A DNA stretch of 64,000 nt from Asterias rubens (GCF_902459465.1 NC_047062.1:17677994-17741993); one strand, 5' to 3'; counted from the first letter of the stretch, positions 26,101-39,115 are shown. Notes: generated from the letters alone by a model not told the origin. Translations and numbers: made by a program.

Positions 26101-26264
26101 ATTTTGTTTTTTACACAACTACCGATGTGTGTTAGCACTGTATACTCAGTACTTCCCAGAGTCCTGTGAAAAAATATCACAGGCACATTACTCGGGTGGG
26201 ATTCGAACCCACGACCCTTGCAATTGACTGATGTTACTGATGTTATCAGGCTGCCTGGTTCCAC
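26101..26264 (-). repeat. tRNA-derived SINE, family A
   Basis: On the minus strand a head with GGGTTCGAATCCCACCCGAG is followed by a body with CTGTGATATTTTTTCACAGG and AGTACTGAGTATACAGTGCT. The same body follows the heads at 32318-32474 and 33109-33281. Confidence 0.7.
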
Positions 26265-26853
26265 CATTATCTTTTGTCATATTTCCTGTCTGCGTTAGAA
26301 TGATGGATAAAGTTGGGTGTACAGACACAGGCAACCACCCTCATTGATTAAAACTATTAAAACTATGTTCCTATGTAGACTACAATGCCTGGGTGGAGGG
26401 GTGGGGGGGCATTAAAACTAGAGCAAGCCTCGTATAGTATACTACAGCATTGTACTCACTAAATCAGAATAAGAGAAAAGAAAGCTACATGATTAGTTTT
26501 TGAATAATATAGGGATTTAATATTGCATTTCATATTCAACCCTGGTTTATATTGATTAATACTTCCTTCTCGACAAGAAAACATGCACAAAAATTACAAT
26601 AAAATTCAACAGACAAATGTTCTGATGATTCAATATAAATTACAAGTATATGATTAACTCACATTCACTACAACACCACAACTTTATTCTGAAATGCTTA
26701 CTATATTGAGCAAACTTTTTTTAAATAGATTTCAAAATTTCTTGAATACAGTTTCTAACCAAAACAAACAAGGAATGATTTTTATTTTGAAACCGATTTG
26801 AAGGGCACATGTAGCAAAAGAACACTAAGCTGAATTAAAGCGACATGTAAAGC

Positions 26854-27092
26854 GACCAAGTTACCACATCCCCTGCTAACTTTGACCAAGTTACAGCACC
26901 CCACTGTTTACTTTGACCAAGTTACTGCATCCCACTGTTAGCTTTGGCCAAGTTACCGCATTCCACTGTTTACTTTGACCAAGTTACCGCATCCCACTGT
27001 TAACTTTGACCAAGTTACCTTATCCCACTGTTAACTTTGACCAAGTAACCGCATCCCACTGTTAATTTTGACCAAGTTAACGCATCCCACTG
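26854..27092. repeat. 31-bp minisatellite, 8 units
   Basis: GACCAAGTTACCGCATCCCA units start at 26854, 26884, 26915, 26946, 26977, 27008, 27039 and 27070. All spacings are 31 bp except the first (30). It is intergenic. Confidence 0.93.
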
Positions 27093-28267
27093 GCCAGGAG
27101 GTCTAGTGTACTGGACTCAAGTTCTGGTAGTTAAGTCATTAGACACCCCACTTTACAATTGCTTCTCTTCACCAAGGGGTAAATGGGTACATGTGAGGGC
27201 AGAGTTGTTTCTTTTGATTGATTTAGCTTGGTGCGCTACATATTTAGCAGTACAGGCTGTAAACTCCTTTCAAGGGAATGAAATAAATGGCCCAGTGACT
27301 AGGAGTATTTACATTCATATGCCACAATGTCAAAACTGCCAGGTACCAGTGCTACAGAAGCGTTCATTATTAGTTTAAACAAAAATCCAATATGGAGACA
27401 GCTTGGTTGTTACCCTCGCTCTCCTATTGAAAAGTTTCTTTGAGAAGCAACTTTACTTTACCAAGCACTTATATCAAAATATCAATCAGAGATTATTTGG
27501 ATGGGAACACTCACATAAGTATAAACAAAAAAAGTACATGTTCTTTTTCTTGTATAATGGCAAAAATTCAAATTCTCAGAACTTACAAACTGGGTGATCA
27601 TTTTATTTGTTTACTTATTTTACAGGTTGTGTAAATGTTACATTTATAGCTTTGGTTTTGTACAAACGTGAATCTATCATTATCAATCTAATAAACAGGA
27701 CTGATATTTTAAATATTTAAACAGCTTCGTAAAGGAGTTGAAGGAAAGTTTGTTTTCAAGACTATGACCAAATGTAATTAACTACAATTAAAATGCTCTT
27801 CAACATTTCCATCTCTGAAGAAGATTTTTTTATTTTATAAAGTGTATCCTGACAGATAAAGAATTGTTTTTTGTGGGAGAAATTGGTAAAAAACCAATGT
27901 CACAAGGAGTTTTAATAAATATTTTGCAATCAGAACATGCAAATGTGATGCAATTTGTCAAATGAGCATAATTTGAAACTGACGCATGGTGGGGAAAATG
28001 TTGAAGCTGTCAGATTAAACCAATTAGATTTATGGTGCATAAAATATGTGTATAATACAGTGTGATTAAACTGAAAAAATACCAGCCACAACCTCCTGAA
28101 TGTCCAACAAGTAAATACAGCGTTATTCAACTGAAAAGAAGTGCCAGGCATAAACTCCTGAATGTTCAACAAGTAATACCAGCTAAGCTACATGACTTTT
28201 GGGCGAGTCAAAGGAGTGCAGAAGGAAATGCCTTTATGTGAGGTGGTATGAGTTGATGGTATCTCAT

Positions 28268-28430
28268 AGCAGGGCTCGAAATTAACACTGGACCGCAGGC
28301 CCGAGACTAGTTGGGTCAATAAAATCACAACAGGATAAGCCCGAGGTGGTCATGTGTTTTTCAATTTACGAACAATAGTAATACCTAAAAAGGTTTATCG
28401 TGAATAGCAAAATATCAAGAGAGGGCGCTG
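28268..28430. repeat. Dispersed repeat 'GGGCTCGAAATTAACACTGG'
   Basis: The same order of motifs (CTCGAA-TTA-ACACTGGAC, GCAGGCC, GGTCATGTGT, TTTTCAATT, AATACCT) occurs at 9480-9605, with fragments at 29625-29690 and 59640-59670. It is non-coding. Confidence 0.5.
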
Positions 28431-29123
28431 TTGAACTCACACAAAGATATAGGCCATGCGTGCGCACGTCGTGCATGACAACATACACCGCGGTAGCAAG
28501 TGCCCCATCTGCCTACCAATAACGTATTGTGGTTTTGAATCGCGATAAACCTTATTGTGTAGTATCTTGTAATATACAATGAATCTGATAATGTATATCT
28601 TTCGATTCCTGTCGAGTATCGCAGTAGCGTGACAAATGAGATAGATCTTCTTTTAGTGCTTGTTCAACTCATTTTGAACCTGGTCTTGTAAAAAGAAGTT
28701 TTGATCCGGCAAAATTTTTGAGCTACAAGCCCCTGCAGTCTTAGGGATTTTTCCCCCTCAAAGAATTTGTGTTTAGATTACAAAACCTCACCTCTGCAAA
28801 TTATACATCAATATGAATCATAATAAATACTATCGACGATTGTCAATCTACTTTGAATTCATCTAAAAGGAGACACTAATTTTGAGGAACTGACACATTA
28901 AAAATGAGCGCGACACGAAGAGAAGAAAAGTATAAAAGCAAATCATAGACTTTCAATCGTATTATTGAAGTAAACAATGACTGTGAGCATCACTAACATC
29001 TAGAGCATCATCGTCCAGTTAATATTACAGTATTCTGATCTTAAATGTATATTTGTTTTTTCTTTTTACAGAGATCAAAAGGGGCTTATCTTTAAATCCG
29101 CTGGAGGAGTTGCTGCAGTAAGA

Positions 29124-32100
29124 TTACCGTAGATCAGGGTCTTCATTAATACTCTTCTTAATCCTTAACATAATGGTGGTCAGCCATTGGTCCAATCGGG
29201 AGATGGAATCATAATCTTTCACCTGTGGGCCAATCACAATTAATTATGTCAATGAGAATGACTTTACTAGGACTTTGAAATGGTGTCACTCAAATGATGA
29301 AAGTAGTCTTGAAGTTAGTCACATTTGAAAACCAAACCTATTTGAATTCTGGTGCTATTTGCTCGAAGACGGGCAGTTAGTGAGCTCATGAAAAAGTTGA
29401 AGAAGCTGCTAAGTAGATATGCTCGTTAGGCGCACAAAAATAGTGATCAGCAATTACACAGGTGAAAAACAAGTTATAATTGATTTTCACAATTATTTGA
29501 TTTCAATCAATAGAACCAATACTTACTGCTTCGGTGTAGCTGTCAACGTTTTGGTCTTCAATGGCATCCAATAATTTCTGTCAAGACAAAAATAAACAGA
29601 CAAGGTTATCCGTCAGTCTTTTTTCAATTGAGAATGAATACCTCAATGTGTAATATCTTTAAAATATATACCCCCTTTTTTAAGAGGTTCAAATGTTGAC
29701 CTCGAGTCTGATCATGGTCTGAGTATTGAAGTATACTTATCCATAAGACAATGAGATTTAAAATAAAATTATCATTTTGATTCTGGTTTCGTGCAAACAA
29801 TTCGGATGCAGTAAAATATTTCAAAAAAAGTAAATTCAATTCAATTTTTATTTCTTCATTGAAAAATGTGTGTGTACAAGTAGTTATAAATAATGTGTAC
29901 TGAACAAAGATATATTAAGAACTACAAGAATAATAATTTTATGAGACACAATGAAATGATACAAGCCCTACGGTCTTGCGGATTCCTCCCCCCCCCCCTC
30001 CAATTTTGAGCCCTGCATTTTATGTGAGTTACTCATTATTTAATTGATGATACTGATACTCACAAGGAGGAGTTTGTGTTCTCTACTGTCGGTGAACGCT
30101 GGGAACATCTTGTCATATTTCTCCACAGCAAGCTGGGCATTCAGCACATCTACACACATATGACATAAAGCAGCCTGTGTAGAGAGAATAGGGACGTGGG
30201 GTTAGTATCAGTGAAGATGTCCTCAAGAGATAATTTAGCAAGTTAATACCCAATGTGATTTAACACTCTCTATTCCTAGACCTTTAAGAATAACAATGGT
30301 ATTCATATAGCGCAGAAATAAGCCTAGAACTACAACTATGCTTGAGGTACTTTACAGAATTAATTATGTAAAACAAGAAGACAATCAAAGCATACCTTAA
30401 AAAAAAAACATAAACAATTCCTGACCCCCTTTAAAAAAAACGTGAAACCTAGTAACTACTGAAAGGATTTCGAAAAGGAAGAATGTACAAACAAATGGTA
30501 ACAATAACAGCAATACACTTCATCATAAAATTAATAATATTCAATAATTCATAACAATGAGAAAGGTAATTAATTAACATGAAACAGGCAAAAGAATAAA
30601 CACACTAAAAGACCTTGACTAATTCCTTGACTTAAACTAATCAATAAATTATTCATTCAAATTGGCAAATGACACATGACACAGCTTTTACAAAGAGGGC
30701 CAAATTTCATGAAGCTGGTTAAGCACACAAAGTAGCTAAGCACAACAAAATTATGCTTAGCAGCATAAGGTTACCAGCCAAAATACCATGCAGCATCAAT
30801 CTGTGACTGGTACCTTGTACTGGAACCAACAAATTATTGGCAAACATTTGTGTTGCTATTAAAGGCAACTCTGTGTAAATGGTGTAAATTATCTCTGAAA
30901 GAAATATTAAACGGGGTATCTGTTATCACACCATCAGAGACTACCAGGCAAAGTGACAAACATCATCAAAGCATGCCAGTAACACAGAGGAAATCCCCTT
31001 CTATAAAGTGTGCACTAGGTTCCTTGCTTGTAACACTGGCTGGCCCATTCAGTGACAAGCACAGGTACCAAAGGGTCTCAGTGAAAGACATCATTAACAA
31101 TATTAACAGCAATAAATATACGTAATAAAAAAAATAATAGTGAGCATTTATAATGCACCATGTCTGTCAGCCTTGACACTGCTGGCACGTGTACAGTACA
31201 ATCATATAATACACAAAGTGATCAATAGTACATGAACATTTCAGGCAATCTTAAAGACTCAAGAGAAACAATAAGATAAATTTTAAACGATCAGCAAGTT
31301 GTTTCAGTAAGTCAGTATAAACATCATTCATAAAAACATATCAATCATACAAACTTATCAAACATAAAAAGAAGGTATAAGGTACAAGGAAAGGGAATCT
31401 GTTTATGGGGAATTGCAATTAAGAATCCACCACAATCACTGAGGCAAAATCTCCCCGACAGTATGAGGGGTTTAGACAAATTGGTTTAAGGCCATGTCAC
31501 ATTGGGAAATTTTTGAGGTAACCACTTGTGCATATGCAAAAGCTAACAGTTCAGTAACACAAAAAAAGACTCACTATCCCCAGAAAAATAATGAGAACAT
31601 TGAAATGTGAATGAATTTACTTATCAGAGATTGCCTGGAACCGGTTGCCAGTAAATTACCTCACGTGACATGGCCTTATGGCTTCAATAAATACAGTGAA
31701 AAGCAAAAGAAGTGATAAATGCAATAAAATCTTAGGAGAGACTTTTCAGAATTTTGAAAAAATACGGTCCAACAAGTCACTTGATTCATAGGTGGGTAAA
31801 CAATGTAAACAAACCAAACAGCCACGCCCAGTGCGCGTATTCAAGCATGGCTTCTTCCGCACATATGGCAAAAGCCCTTAGAAACAGCAATGCTTTTCCA
31901 TGCACACTACGCATCGCTTGCTTGGTTTGTTTACACTGAACACCCATTATGACTCCAGTAGCCAATTGCTTCCATGGGAGCTCCGACAAAACACCACGGA
32001 ACACCACGATGAGGCAAAGTGCAACCTCAAGGAACATCAATATTGAACCACTTACCTTGAAGAAGTAGTCTTTAGCACTGTATTTGAGCAGTGGGTTTTC

Positions 32101-35100
32101 CATTGAGGTTTTGGCAACTTCCTCGTAGATTTCTGTGGCTTTTGCGTAGTCTTCCAACTGTGCAGCATACATTGCTACTTTCAGTAAGCACTTGTTAGCA
32201 GAGCTGAAAATATAACAAAATAGAGAGTAAAATTTTAATGTCTGCTTTAATTTCTAACTATCAAGTAATAAACCACAGGGGAAACCGAGTACTGACTGGG
32301 TATTTGTTTTGTTGGACCCAAAGTTGGTATGACACTGCTCTAGAATTGCAAAGGGTTGTGGGTTCGAATCCCACCCGACTAATATGCGTGTGATTTTGTT
32401 CACAGAAATTGTGAAAGTACTGAGTATACAGTGCTAACACACCTTGGTGTATATGGGTAAAACCAAAATTAATTTAACATGTATTAAATTCAACCCAAAA
32501 TTATTAACGAATCCATCCTGTCCGTTACCCTTGTGGTTTATCAATTGCTTTTTTTAAATAAAAAGACACATCCCCTGAAGGTGATCCCTCTGCTACCCCT
32601 TCCAAGGTTGTGTCGTAAACAAATTGGTGTGATCCCTGGCTACCTAGCCATTACGAGTTGAATGGCTTCTGACTGGCACCCCCAAACAAAGATATCAACA
32701 AAATAGGGAGACAACCAAGATAGGGCTAGATAGATAGCTCAGTTGGTAAAGCTTCTATCTGTGCAACTCCTCCCCTTAAAAGTCAACGGCTTCACTCTTA
32801 AAAAAACCATCCCCCCCAGATCTGATTCCTACCTGTTTGACTCCTCCCCTTTGTAGTAATCTGCTGCCCTCTCATAGTTCTCAACAGATTTCTCGAGGTC
32901 AACCATTTCGTTCTCGTAGATTTCCGCAATTGAGATGTGATGCTTAGCAGCGATGGTGAATCGTCCCATGTCGATGTAGATTTCAATTGCTCTCAAGAGT
33001 ACTTTGACACCTTCTACAATGAGAAGAAAAAAACTAAAAACTCAAATATCGTCACAACATCATGTAATTTCAGCTTCGTCAAGCACCTCAACTTCTTGAC
33101 ATCTAGTTTGGTTTTACCCTGACACCATTGTGCATTAAGCACTGTACGTATACTCAGTTCTTTCCCCAAGTTCTGTGAAAATATTCACAGGCAAATCACT
33201 CGGGTGGGATTGGAGCCCACGACCTTTACATTGCTAGAGCAGATGTCTTGCCAATAGACCACCGAGCTATCCCGAAGGCAAGCGGGTCGAAAAGACTGAG
33301 CAGCGGGCAGCGATTTAATGGATGTTCACAGAACTTGGGAAAGTACTGAGTATAACAGTGCTTCATACACATCGATGTAAGGGTAAAAACCAAACTATAT
33401 TTTTTATCCCGATGCAAAAAAATTTAACAGTACCATCTAAAACCTTATTTCTTAGAAGGGAACCGTTTCTCAAAATGTTACACTTTTTCAAAAGCTGCTT
33501 CTTAACAAATAAGTTTTTATGGTCGTTCAAAGCCATTGGACCCTTTCGGTACAGAAAAAAAAAAGTTCACAGATTTACACACAACTTACAGGATTTATAG
33601 AAGGTAGTGGTGAAAGACTTCTCTTGAAATATTATTCCGTGAAATTCTTTACTTTTTGAGAAAACAGTAAAACAATATCAATTCTCGATATCCAGAATTA
33701 CGGATTTATTTTAAACACATGTCATGACATGGCGAAAAGTGCGGATACAAGGGTGGGTTTTCCCGTTATTTTCTCCCGACTCCGATGACCAATTGAGCCT
33801 CAATTTCCACAGGTTTGTTATTTTATATAGAAGTTGTGATACACGCAGTGTGGGCCTTGGACAATACTGTTTACCAAAAGGGTCCAATGGCTTTAAATTG
33901 TTGCAGTAATTAACCAAGGTAAACCATAACCTCCCGTTATTTTAAGGGGGTTCTCGGTGAATACCTTAAGATTAACTCTAAACAAAGAGGCAAGCCTGCA
34001 TTACTTACCCTGTGGGTCAGTCTTCTTAAAGCAGTTTCCAGCATTCACATAGCTAGTGGCTGCCTCATGCCTGGACTCCAGACGAAGTTGAATCTCAGCA
34101 CAACTACAAAATGCTTTACCTGCATCTGCAAGATGGATACATTATAAAAGTAATATCAGTTTGCATACTTTTTGAGGCAGTATATCCGGTTTGTGGTAAC
34201 ACCATGGGGATTGTGTATTATTATACCATCTACTTTGCAGTATAGATTTTGTTCTTAGGGAACTAGTAGGTCTGGCTTTTTATTCTACTGCAGCAGAGTA
34301 GATCTTGGAATTCGGGGGACTACTTAGTTCTTAAAAAAAGCTGCCTTGCTAATGATCTACTACCTGGGCAGAAGGTAGGAAAAGCGGCCGGGACTACTAC
34401 TTTTACTTTCGTTTTCACTGCTGCCGAGTGAGTTCTTAACTGGTCTCAGTGTTTCAACTAGCTTTCTCCAGTCATCACCAGGAGACTGAAGAGTGTGAGA
34501 CCTGTAATGGTGGCCTGGAATTACACTAAGGCCTTGGCCTTCGTTGCCCTGCTTTTGGCCTTGGTGCCCTCTTTCCAAGTAAGTTTTTATGGTGTGATGC
34601 CCCTCTTCAGGTTTAATACTTCCTCAATGGTGTTGACTTTCTTCTAGATTTTAACATCATTATTTACCATTCCATTTCTTGGCCATTTTGAACATGTTTG
34701 CTGCTCTGCTGTACAATTCACAAGCATCTTCCTGCTTCTGAGAACCACTGCAAGAAAAAGTAAAACATAATTATTAAGAAGCATACAGTGTTTATGTTCT
34801 GATGACATGCTGCTGAAAAATGTAATCTCTAGCTGTGCTATCTGCGATGATCGTAACCCTCCATCCTCCTGGCAGTGGTCGCTGCGACCGTCGGGATAAC
34901 GGAGTGTTACGTTCATCATTACTTTAGCTGTGCTGGACTGTGTGGCTACTACAATACAAGCATCCCCAGCCTGGATACTTCTAGAATCATAAATAGTTTT
35001 TAGAAGTACAACCTGGACATGTCATATCAATGTGGTTAAAACTTAGTAAAACCTACTTCTCGGCTGACTACTAAAATGCGGAGGGAAAATGATGTATACT

Positions 35101-38100
35101 TCTATATCACTGCCACTTTTCTACTCATATTGAAAGTCAAATGTTGCATTTTGACATAAAATGTGCAACTTGCGAAACCCGACATTCAATTAAATTCTGA
35201 TACATAATTATTTTCATGCCTCCATGAAAAATAAAGGAGAAATCAAAGTAAAAAATTCGTTAAAATTAAATTAGCAGTGCGGTCTGTAGTTTGGCAAATA
35301 CTTAAAGGCAGTGGACACTATTGGTACTTACTCAAAACAATTATTGGCATAAAACATTTCTTGGTGACGAGTAATGGGGAGAGGTTGATGGTATAAAACA
35401 TTGTGAGAAACGGCTCCCTCTGAAGTGCCATAGTTTTTGAGAAAGAAGTAGTTTTCCACGAATTTGATTTAGAGACCCCAGATTTAGAACTTGAGGTCTC
35501 GAAATCAACCATCTAAACACACACAACTTCGTGTGACAAAGGTTATTTTTCTTTCATTATTATCTCGCAACTTCTACAACCGATTGAGCTCAAATGTTCA
35601 CAGATTTGTTATTTTATGCATATGTTGAAATACACCAAGTGAGAAGACTGGTCTTTGACAATTACCAATAGTGTTCAGTGTCTTTAAAATTCCCTTATCA
35701 GTCAGTGCAAACTTTCAAAATAGAAACACAAGATATGGTCTCTTCTGTATTGAGAGTTTTGTGCAGATACATGGCTATTCCATAGAGCCTTACCCTATGC
35801 ATATAGAGCATAACACAAAGCTGAATCTGTTAATCAGACTCTTCCTATGACCAGGATAGGTATGGCTAGACCGCAGAGGCAGACAACACATTTCTTAAAG
35901 ACACTGGACACTGTTGGTAAATGTCAAAGACCAGTATTCTCTCTTGGTGTATCTCAACATCACATAGACCCCTTTACAGATAGGCCGCAAGTGGTGATTA
36001 TGATGCATTTTGGGAGAGTTGCGAGTAAGCTCTACATGTTTTAAGCGTGACCAACATCCCAAAACATCGCATCCTATTCGAGAATCATTGTTTTTTCCTA
36101 TTTGTAAAGGGGTCTATAGTGCATTAAATAACAAACCTGTGAAAATTTGAGCTCGATTGGTCGTCCTGGTTGCGAGATAATTATGAAAGAAAAAACACCC
36201 TTGTCACACGAAGTTGTGTGCTTTAAGACGGTTGATTTCGAGACCTCAAATTCTAAATCTGAAGTCTCGAAATCAAATTCATGGAAAAGTACTTCTTTCT
36301 CGAAAACTATGTCACTGTAGAGGGAGCCGTTTCTCACAATGTTTTATACCATCAACCTCTCCCCATTGGTTGGGAAACCAAGTAAGGTTTTATGCTAATA
36401 ATTATTTTGAGTAATTACCATTATTCATTAAGTGTCCACTGCCTTTTAAAAGTTAAATTCAATTTAATGCCCCCCTAAAAACTAATAAATATTTATTATA
36501 AAATTATATGGACAAAAACAAACATTTTCAATTCCCTTTCACCATTATACAAAATGGACAGGGACATAAGCAGTGATAAGACATCAGTTTTTAAGCACAG
36601 TTTGAGTTTAAAATAAAGGATAAGTTCTGATAACTTTCTGACTATAATTTATAAAGGAAAATTATCGTAGCGTCATACGTTATTGACCCTCATATGTTTT
36701 CGGTCCCCAACTTTGCACCGGTGACAGAAGCTATGCAGTTTACTCACGGTCTTTATTTTCATCAGGCTTAATCATGCTGAGAATAAAGTTTCCTGTCGTT
36801 GGCTATGCTCAAACATTTATAAAATGATTGATTTTTGGTACTAATCACTAGTGCATTATTATGCCAACATTCAAATGAGTCAAAGAAACATCATCCAACC
36901 TCGAAAGTTCAAAACAAAATTACTATCTGCTAGATTGAGTTTCATTCTGCTTTAGTCACTAGATGGATCACATGAGGTGGTTTCTATTTGGGATTCTATG
37001 GTGTGCAAATGTGGGGAAAACATTAAAATATTTTGAGTGAAAATGACAAAAACATTTTTTTATTTTATTTACTGCATACTGTGATAAATTCCGATGCGTA
37101 ATAAATGTTAGGTCTACATTGAAGAGAAAATATCATAGATTGGTTTCTTATCTCCTGAAACCAAATATTACTGGTCTGAAATGGGGGAAAACCGATTGTT
37201 ATGTAGTGTGTGTGCTTCAAGAGGGGGTGGGGTGTTTTACTTTCATGCCTTATGATATCTCTGGATTCTAATATAGTTGCCAGAATGCCTTGGGACAAAA
37301 AGTAAGTAGTAATAGACCTTATGCATTGACGGCATCCAGCCGCCATCTTTGAGGTCAAACGGTGACGAAACAATCGAAACGCACATAGGTTGGCCAATGA
37401 ACAACCTCCCTTTGACCTCAATGCGGGGGCGTCGTACTGAAATGACGTCATGTGCATAAGGTCTATTGAACAATATTTTTTATTTATTTTGCACGTCATA
37501 CTAGCTTCTGAATATTCAATAAAATACCAACCAATGAAAGGTGTGAAAACATATGACGTTGCTCCAATGTCGTGCATGCATAATGGCGGACTGTCTCTCA
37601 CAACGTGAAACCAAAACTTTAAAACCTTCAACATACACACCATGAAGTGTAAGTGTTATTGTTGAAAAATTGGACAGATGATTTAAAAAAAAAAACATTT
37701 AGTTTTTGATTGTGAACAGTTTTCCTGTTATCCTACTGAACACACATGACACCAGGTTACTAATAGTTAATAATATTACTATGGCACCACCACTTTTTCA
37801 CTCATTTTTAATTTACAAAAAAAAAGGGATAGGGCCTATGTGAGGGTGAGGTAAATTAGATACTTGATTATTTCATATCGAATGAAAAAGTGGTGGCGCC
37901 ACACGGAAACTTTTCCACAAAAAAAAGTGTGAGGCTGTGTTGATGCTGAGCAGTGTTTTTAAGCCAGCGCCATCATCAACACAACACAGTGGTCAAGTGG
38001 GTGTCACCATGGAGGAATTTATTCCTCCATGGTGTCACACAGTCAATGGCGTGATGGATACCTGATACAGTGAGTAACATACCCGAAAAGATTTCCGAAA

Positions 38101-38174
38101 AATCCTGTCGCCGATTTTAATTTTCTGTCAGCTTCATCCAGTAAAGCCTTCCCTTTTGCCTCGTTTTCTGCCAT
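29124..38174 (-). CDS. NAPA: Alpha-SNAP (NSF attachment protein), 8 exons, complete
   Basis: Exons in transcript order: 38174-38083, 34747-34668, 34125-34009, 33013-32833, 32203-32056, 30174-30064, 29577-29527, 29222-29124. All have GT-AG borders, and phases join into 879 nt (292 aa; alpha-SNAP is about 295). The protein starts [18 protein letters not shown] and continues with FFGNLFGG. The middle has [47 protein letters not shown] and [14 protein letters not shown]. The C-terminus has [12 protein letters not shown] and ends INEDPDLR; a penultimate Leu in this tail is needed for NSF stimulation in the family. Alpha-SNAP binds the SNARE bundle through TPR-like helical hairpins and recruits NSF to disassemble it. 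Beta-SNAP is a less likely alternative, as invertebrates usually have one alpha/beta gene. Its start lies ~940 bp from the divergent CatSper1 start. Confidence 0.96.
30695..30840. repeat. Dispersed repeat 'GCTTAG ... ACCAGCCAAAATACCATG' in alpha-SNAP intron
   Basis: It carries GGTTAAGCACACAAAGTAGC, then TTACCAGCCAAAATACCATG and CTGTGACTGGTACC. It is the inverted relative of 18430-18605. Confidence 0.55.
32318..32474 (+). repeat. tRNA-derived SINE, family A
   Basis: The B-box-like GGGTTCGAATCCCACCCGAC is followed by the shared body AAAGTACTGAGTATACAGTG and a GGTGTATATGGGTAAAA end. It lies in an alpha-SNAP intron, antisense to the gene. Confidence 0.7.
33109..33281 (-). repeat. tRNA-derived SINE, family A, with an adjacent inverted fragment
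   Basis: The minus strand carries the head GGTGGTCTATTGGCAAGACA, then CCAATCCCACCCGAG, then the shared body. A plus-strand fragment of the same body follows at 33326-33394 (TTCACAGAACTTGGGAAAGT), so the two could form a foldback. Confidence 0.7.
33524..33898. repeat. Diverged relative of the ~390-bp MITE family
   Basis: The termini AAAGCCATTGGACCCTTTCG and GGGTCCAATGGCTTT are inverted. The interior contains CGATGACCAATTGAGC and CACAGGTTTGTTATTTTAT, as in the 35302-35688 family, but the terminal motif has changed. It lies in an alpha-SNAP intron. Confidence 0.55.
34188..34440. repeat. Element starting GGTTTGTGGTAACACCATGG
   Basis: It opens with a variant of the GTTTGCGGTAACACCATG terminus and contains TACTGCAGCAGAGTAGATCT and CCTGGGCAGAAGGTAG, matching the order of motifs in 5878-6060. 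It lies in an alpha-SNAP intron. Confidence 0.5.
35302..35688. repeat. ~390-bp MITE, GGCAGTGGACACTATTGG family
   Basis: The termini TAAAGGCAGTGGACACTATT and AATAGTGTTCAGTGTCTTTA are inverted. Inside is the family hallmark GAGGTCTCGAAATC, an inverted pair. Other copies: 35893-36448, 40094-40478, 42846-43152, 44224-44615 and 58794-59182. It is non-coding. Confidence 0.85.
35893..36448. repeat. GGCAGTGGACACTATTGG-family MITE, opposite orientation, carrying a nested element
   Basis: The left end CTTAAAGACACTGGACACTG and the right end AAGTGTCCACTGCCTTTTAA bound the copy. It is about 165 bp longer than its relatives because another element is inserted at 35965-36116. Confidence 0.85.
35965..36116. 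repeat. Nested MITE with TAGACCCCTTTACA inverted ends
   Basis: TAGACCCCTTTACA at the left and TTGTAAAGGGGTCTA at the right enclose ~150 bp that interrupts a sequence continuous in the other family copies. It is a clean nested insertion, so it is younger than its host element. Confidence 0.8.
37311..37467. repeat. MITE with AATAGACCTTATGCA inverted ends
   Basis: The 15-bp ends AATAGACCTTATGCA and TGCATAAGGTCTATT are exact inverted repeats. The interior is richer in CpG than its surroundings and includes ATGACGTCAT near the right end. It lies in alpha-SNAP intron 1. Confidence 0.8.
37782..37901. repeat. MITE with TGGCACCACCACTTTTTCA inverted ends
   Basis: TGGCACCACCACTTTTTCA at the left matches TGAAAAAGTGGTGGCGCCA at the right, apart from one base. 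The interior is about 80 bp. It lies in alpha-SNAP intron 1, close to the gene's first exon. Confidence 0.75.
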
Positions 38175-39115
38175 CTTTGTTTTGTAAGGAAGACACAACT
38201 TCCCAGAATTTTTTTCAAATCTGACAAATTACAGTAGAATCAGTAAAAACAGAACGGTAATTGCATCGTTGTTCAATAAATAGTGCACTCGCCAACATCA
38301 GTCAGTGCCTTCGTGACCTTTGACACATGACGTCATTTATCAGAAAGGGCATGACGGGAAGGTAAACAGCGCGCACGTGACGATTACTTTTACGAATTTC
38401 TTTACACGCGACACGAAGGTTGGCAATACTGCAGAGCGCGAAATTTGACTGTTTTTACTCGTCCAAGATAAAATAATGATGGAATCTACCAGTTCATTGT
38501 GTTAAACTGTAGAGACACGGGATCGTCGCTGAAAACAGAGGGAAAGGCGTCCGAAGCGAAGGTAAAAAAACCAATGATGATTCTTTTTCAAATCTGGATC
38601 GCGTATCGAACATTTCTCAGAACCGTTTCAACGTAGTTGTAGGCTGCCTGCATGAGAAATACATGTTCTACTCCTTTTTACCTTTTCCAAAGGTTGTTAC
38701 AGTGTTAGATATATCACCTAATGTTTATCTTGACTCGTCTAAACTTTGCATTATTTTAGGCCTATGTAAGCCTATTTTATGGAATAAAAATATTTACTAT
38801 TTGATGAATTGAAAAAGCCAAGTTAAATAAAAGTTCTAAATTAAAACTTTATCAGGAATTTAGAAAATCAGGCTGTAAGTGTAAATAATAATGATTTTTA
38901 TTAAAAGTACATTAATGATGTTATATTATACTGTCATTCAACACTCGAGAAAGACCTATCTAGGGGTCAAAACGTCAAACCATTAACTGCTTAATTATTT
39001 ATTAATTTATTTGTTTACTTAAACAAAATTAACGGGGAAAGGCACGACAGACGTGCTCTAAACATTAATTTTACTGAACAGCAGGTTGTCAAACGAAAGC
39101 TATCCTAGAGGAAAC
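38175..39115. promoter_or_regulatory. Divergent promoter region between alpha-SNAP and CatSper1, with a CRE
   Basis: The two start codons are 941 bp apart in opposite directions. A palindromic CRE (TGACGTCA, 38328-38335) and an E-box (CACGTG, 38374-38379) lie in a CpG-richer block (about 38330-38570) nearer alpha-SNAP. A possible CatSper1 5' UTR exon could end at the GT near 38561, joining an acceptor at 39085 (CAGCAG). An in-frame stop upstream of the CatSper1 ATG argues against a longer N-terminus in the same exon. Core promoters cannot be placed from sequence alone. Confidence 0.5.

Larger units (their letters stand above)
23900..29100. other. Intergenic between SLC7 and alpha-SNAP
   Basis: No exon is recognised. 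It contains AT-rich simple sequence (TTTATTTATTTA near 24765-24840), SINE copies (25581-25744, 26101-26264), a 31-bp minisatellite (26854-27092) and a dispersed repeat (28268-28430). The lower-numbered side of 29124 should hold the alpha-SNAP 3' UTR; I could not choose its poly(A) site. Confidence 0.5.

Noticed and set aside
37065..37643. 192-residue minus-strand ORF in alpha-SNAP intron 1
   Set aside because: It spans a MITE (37311-37467) and AT-rich sequence, shows no motif or conserved composition, and has no splice support.
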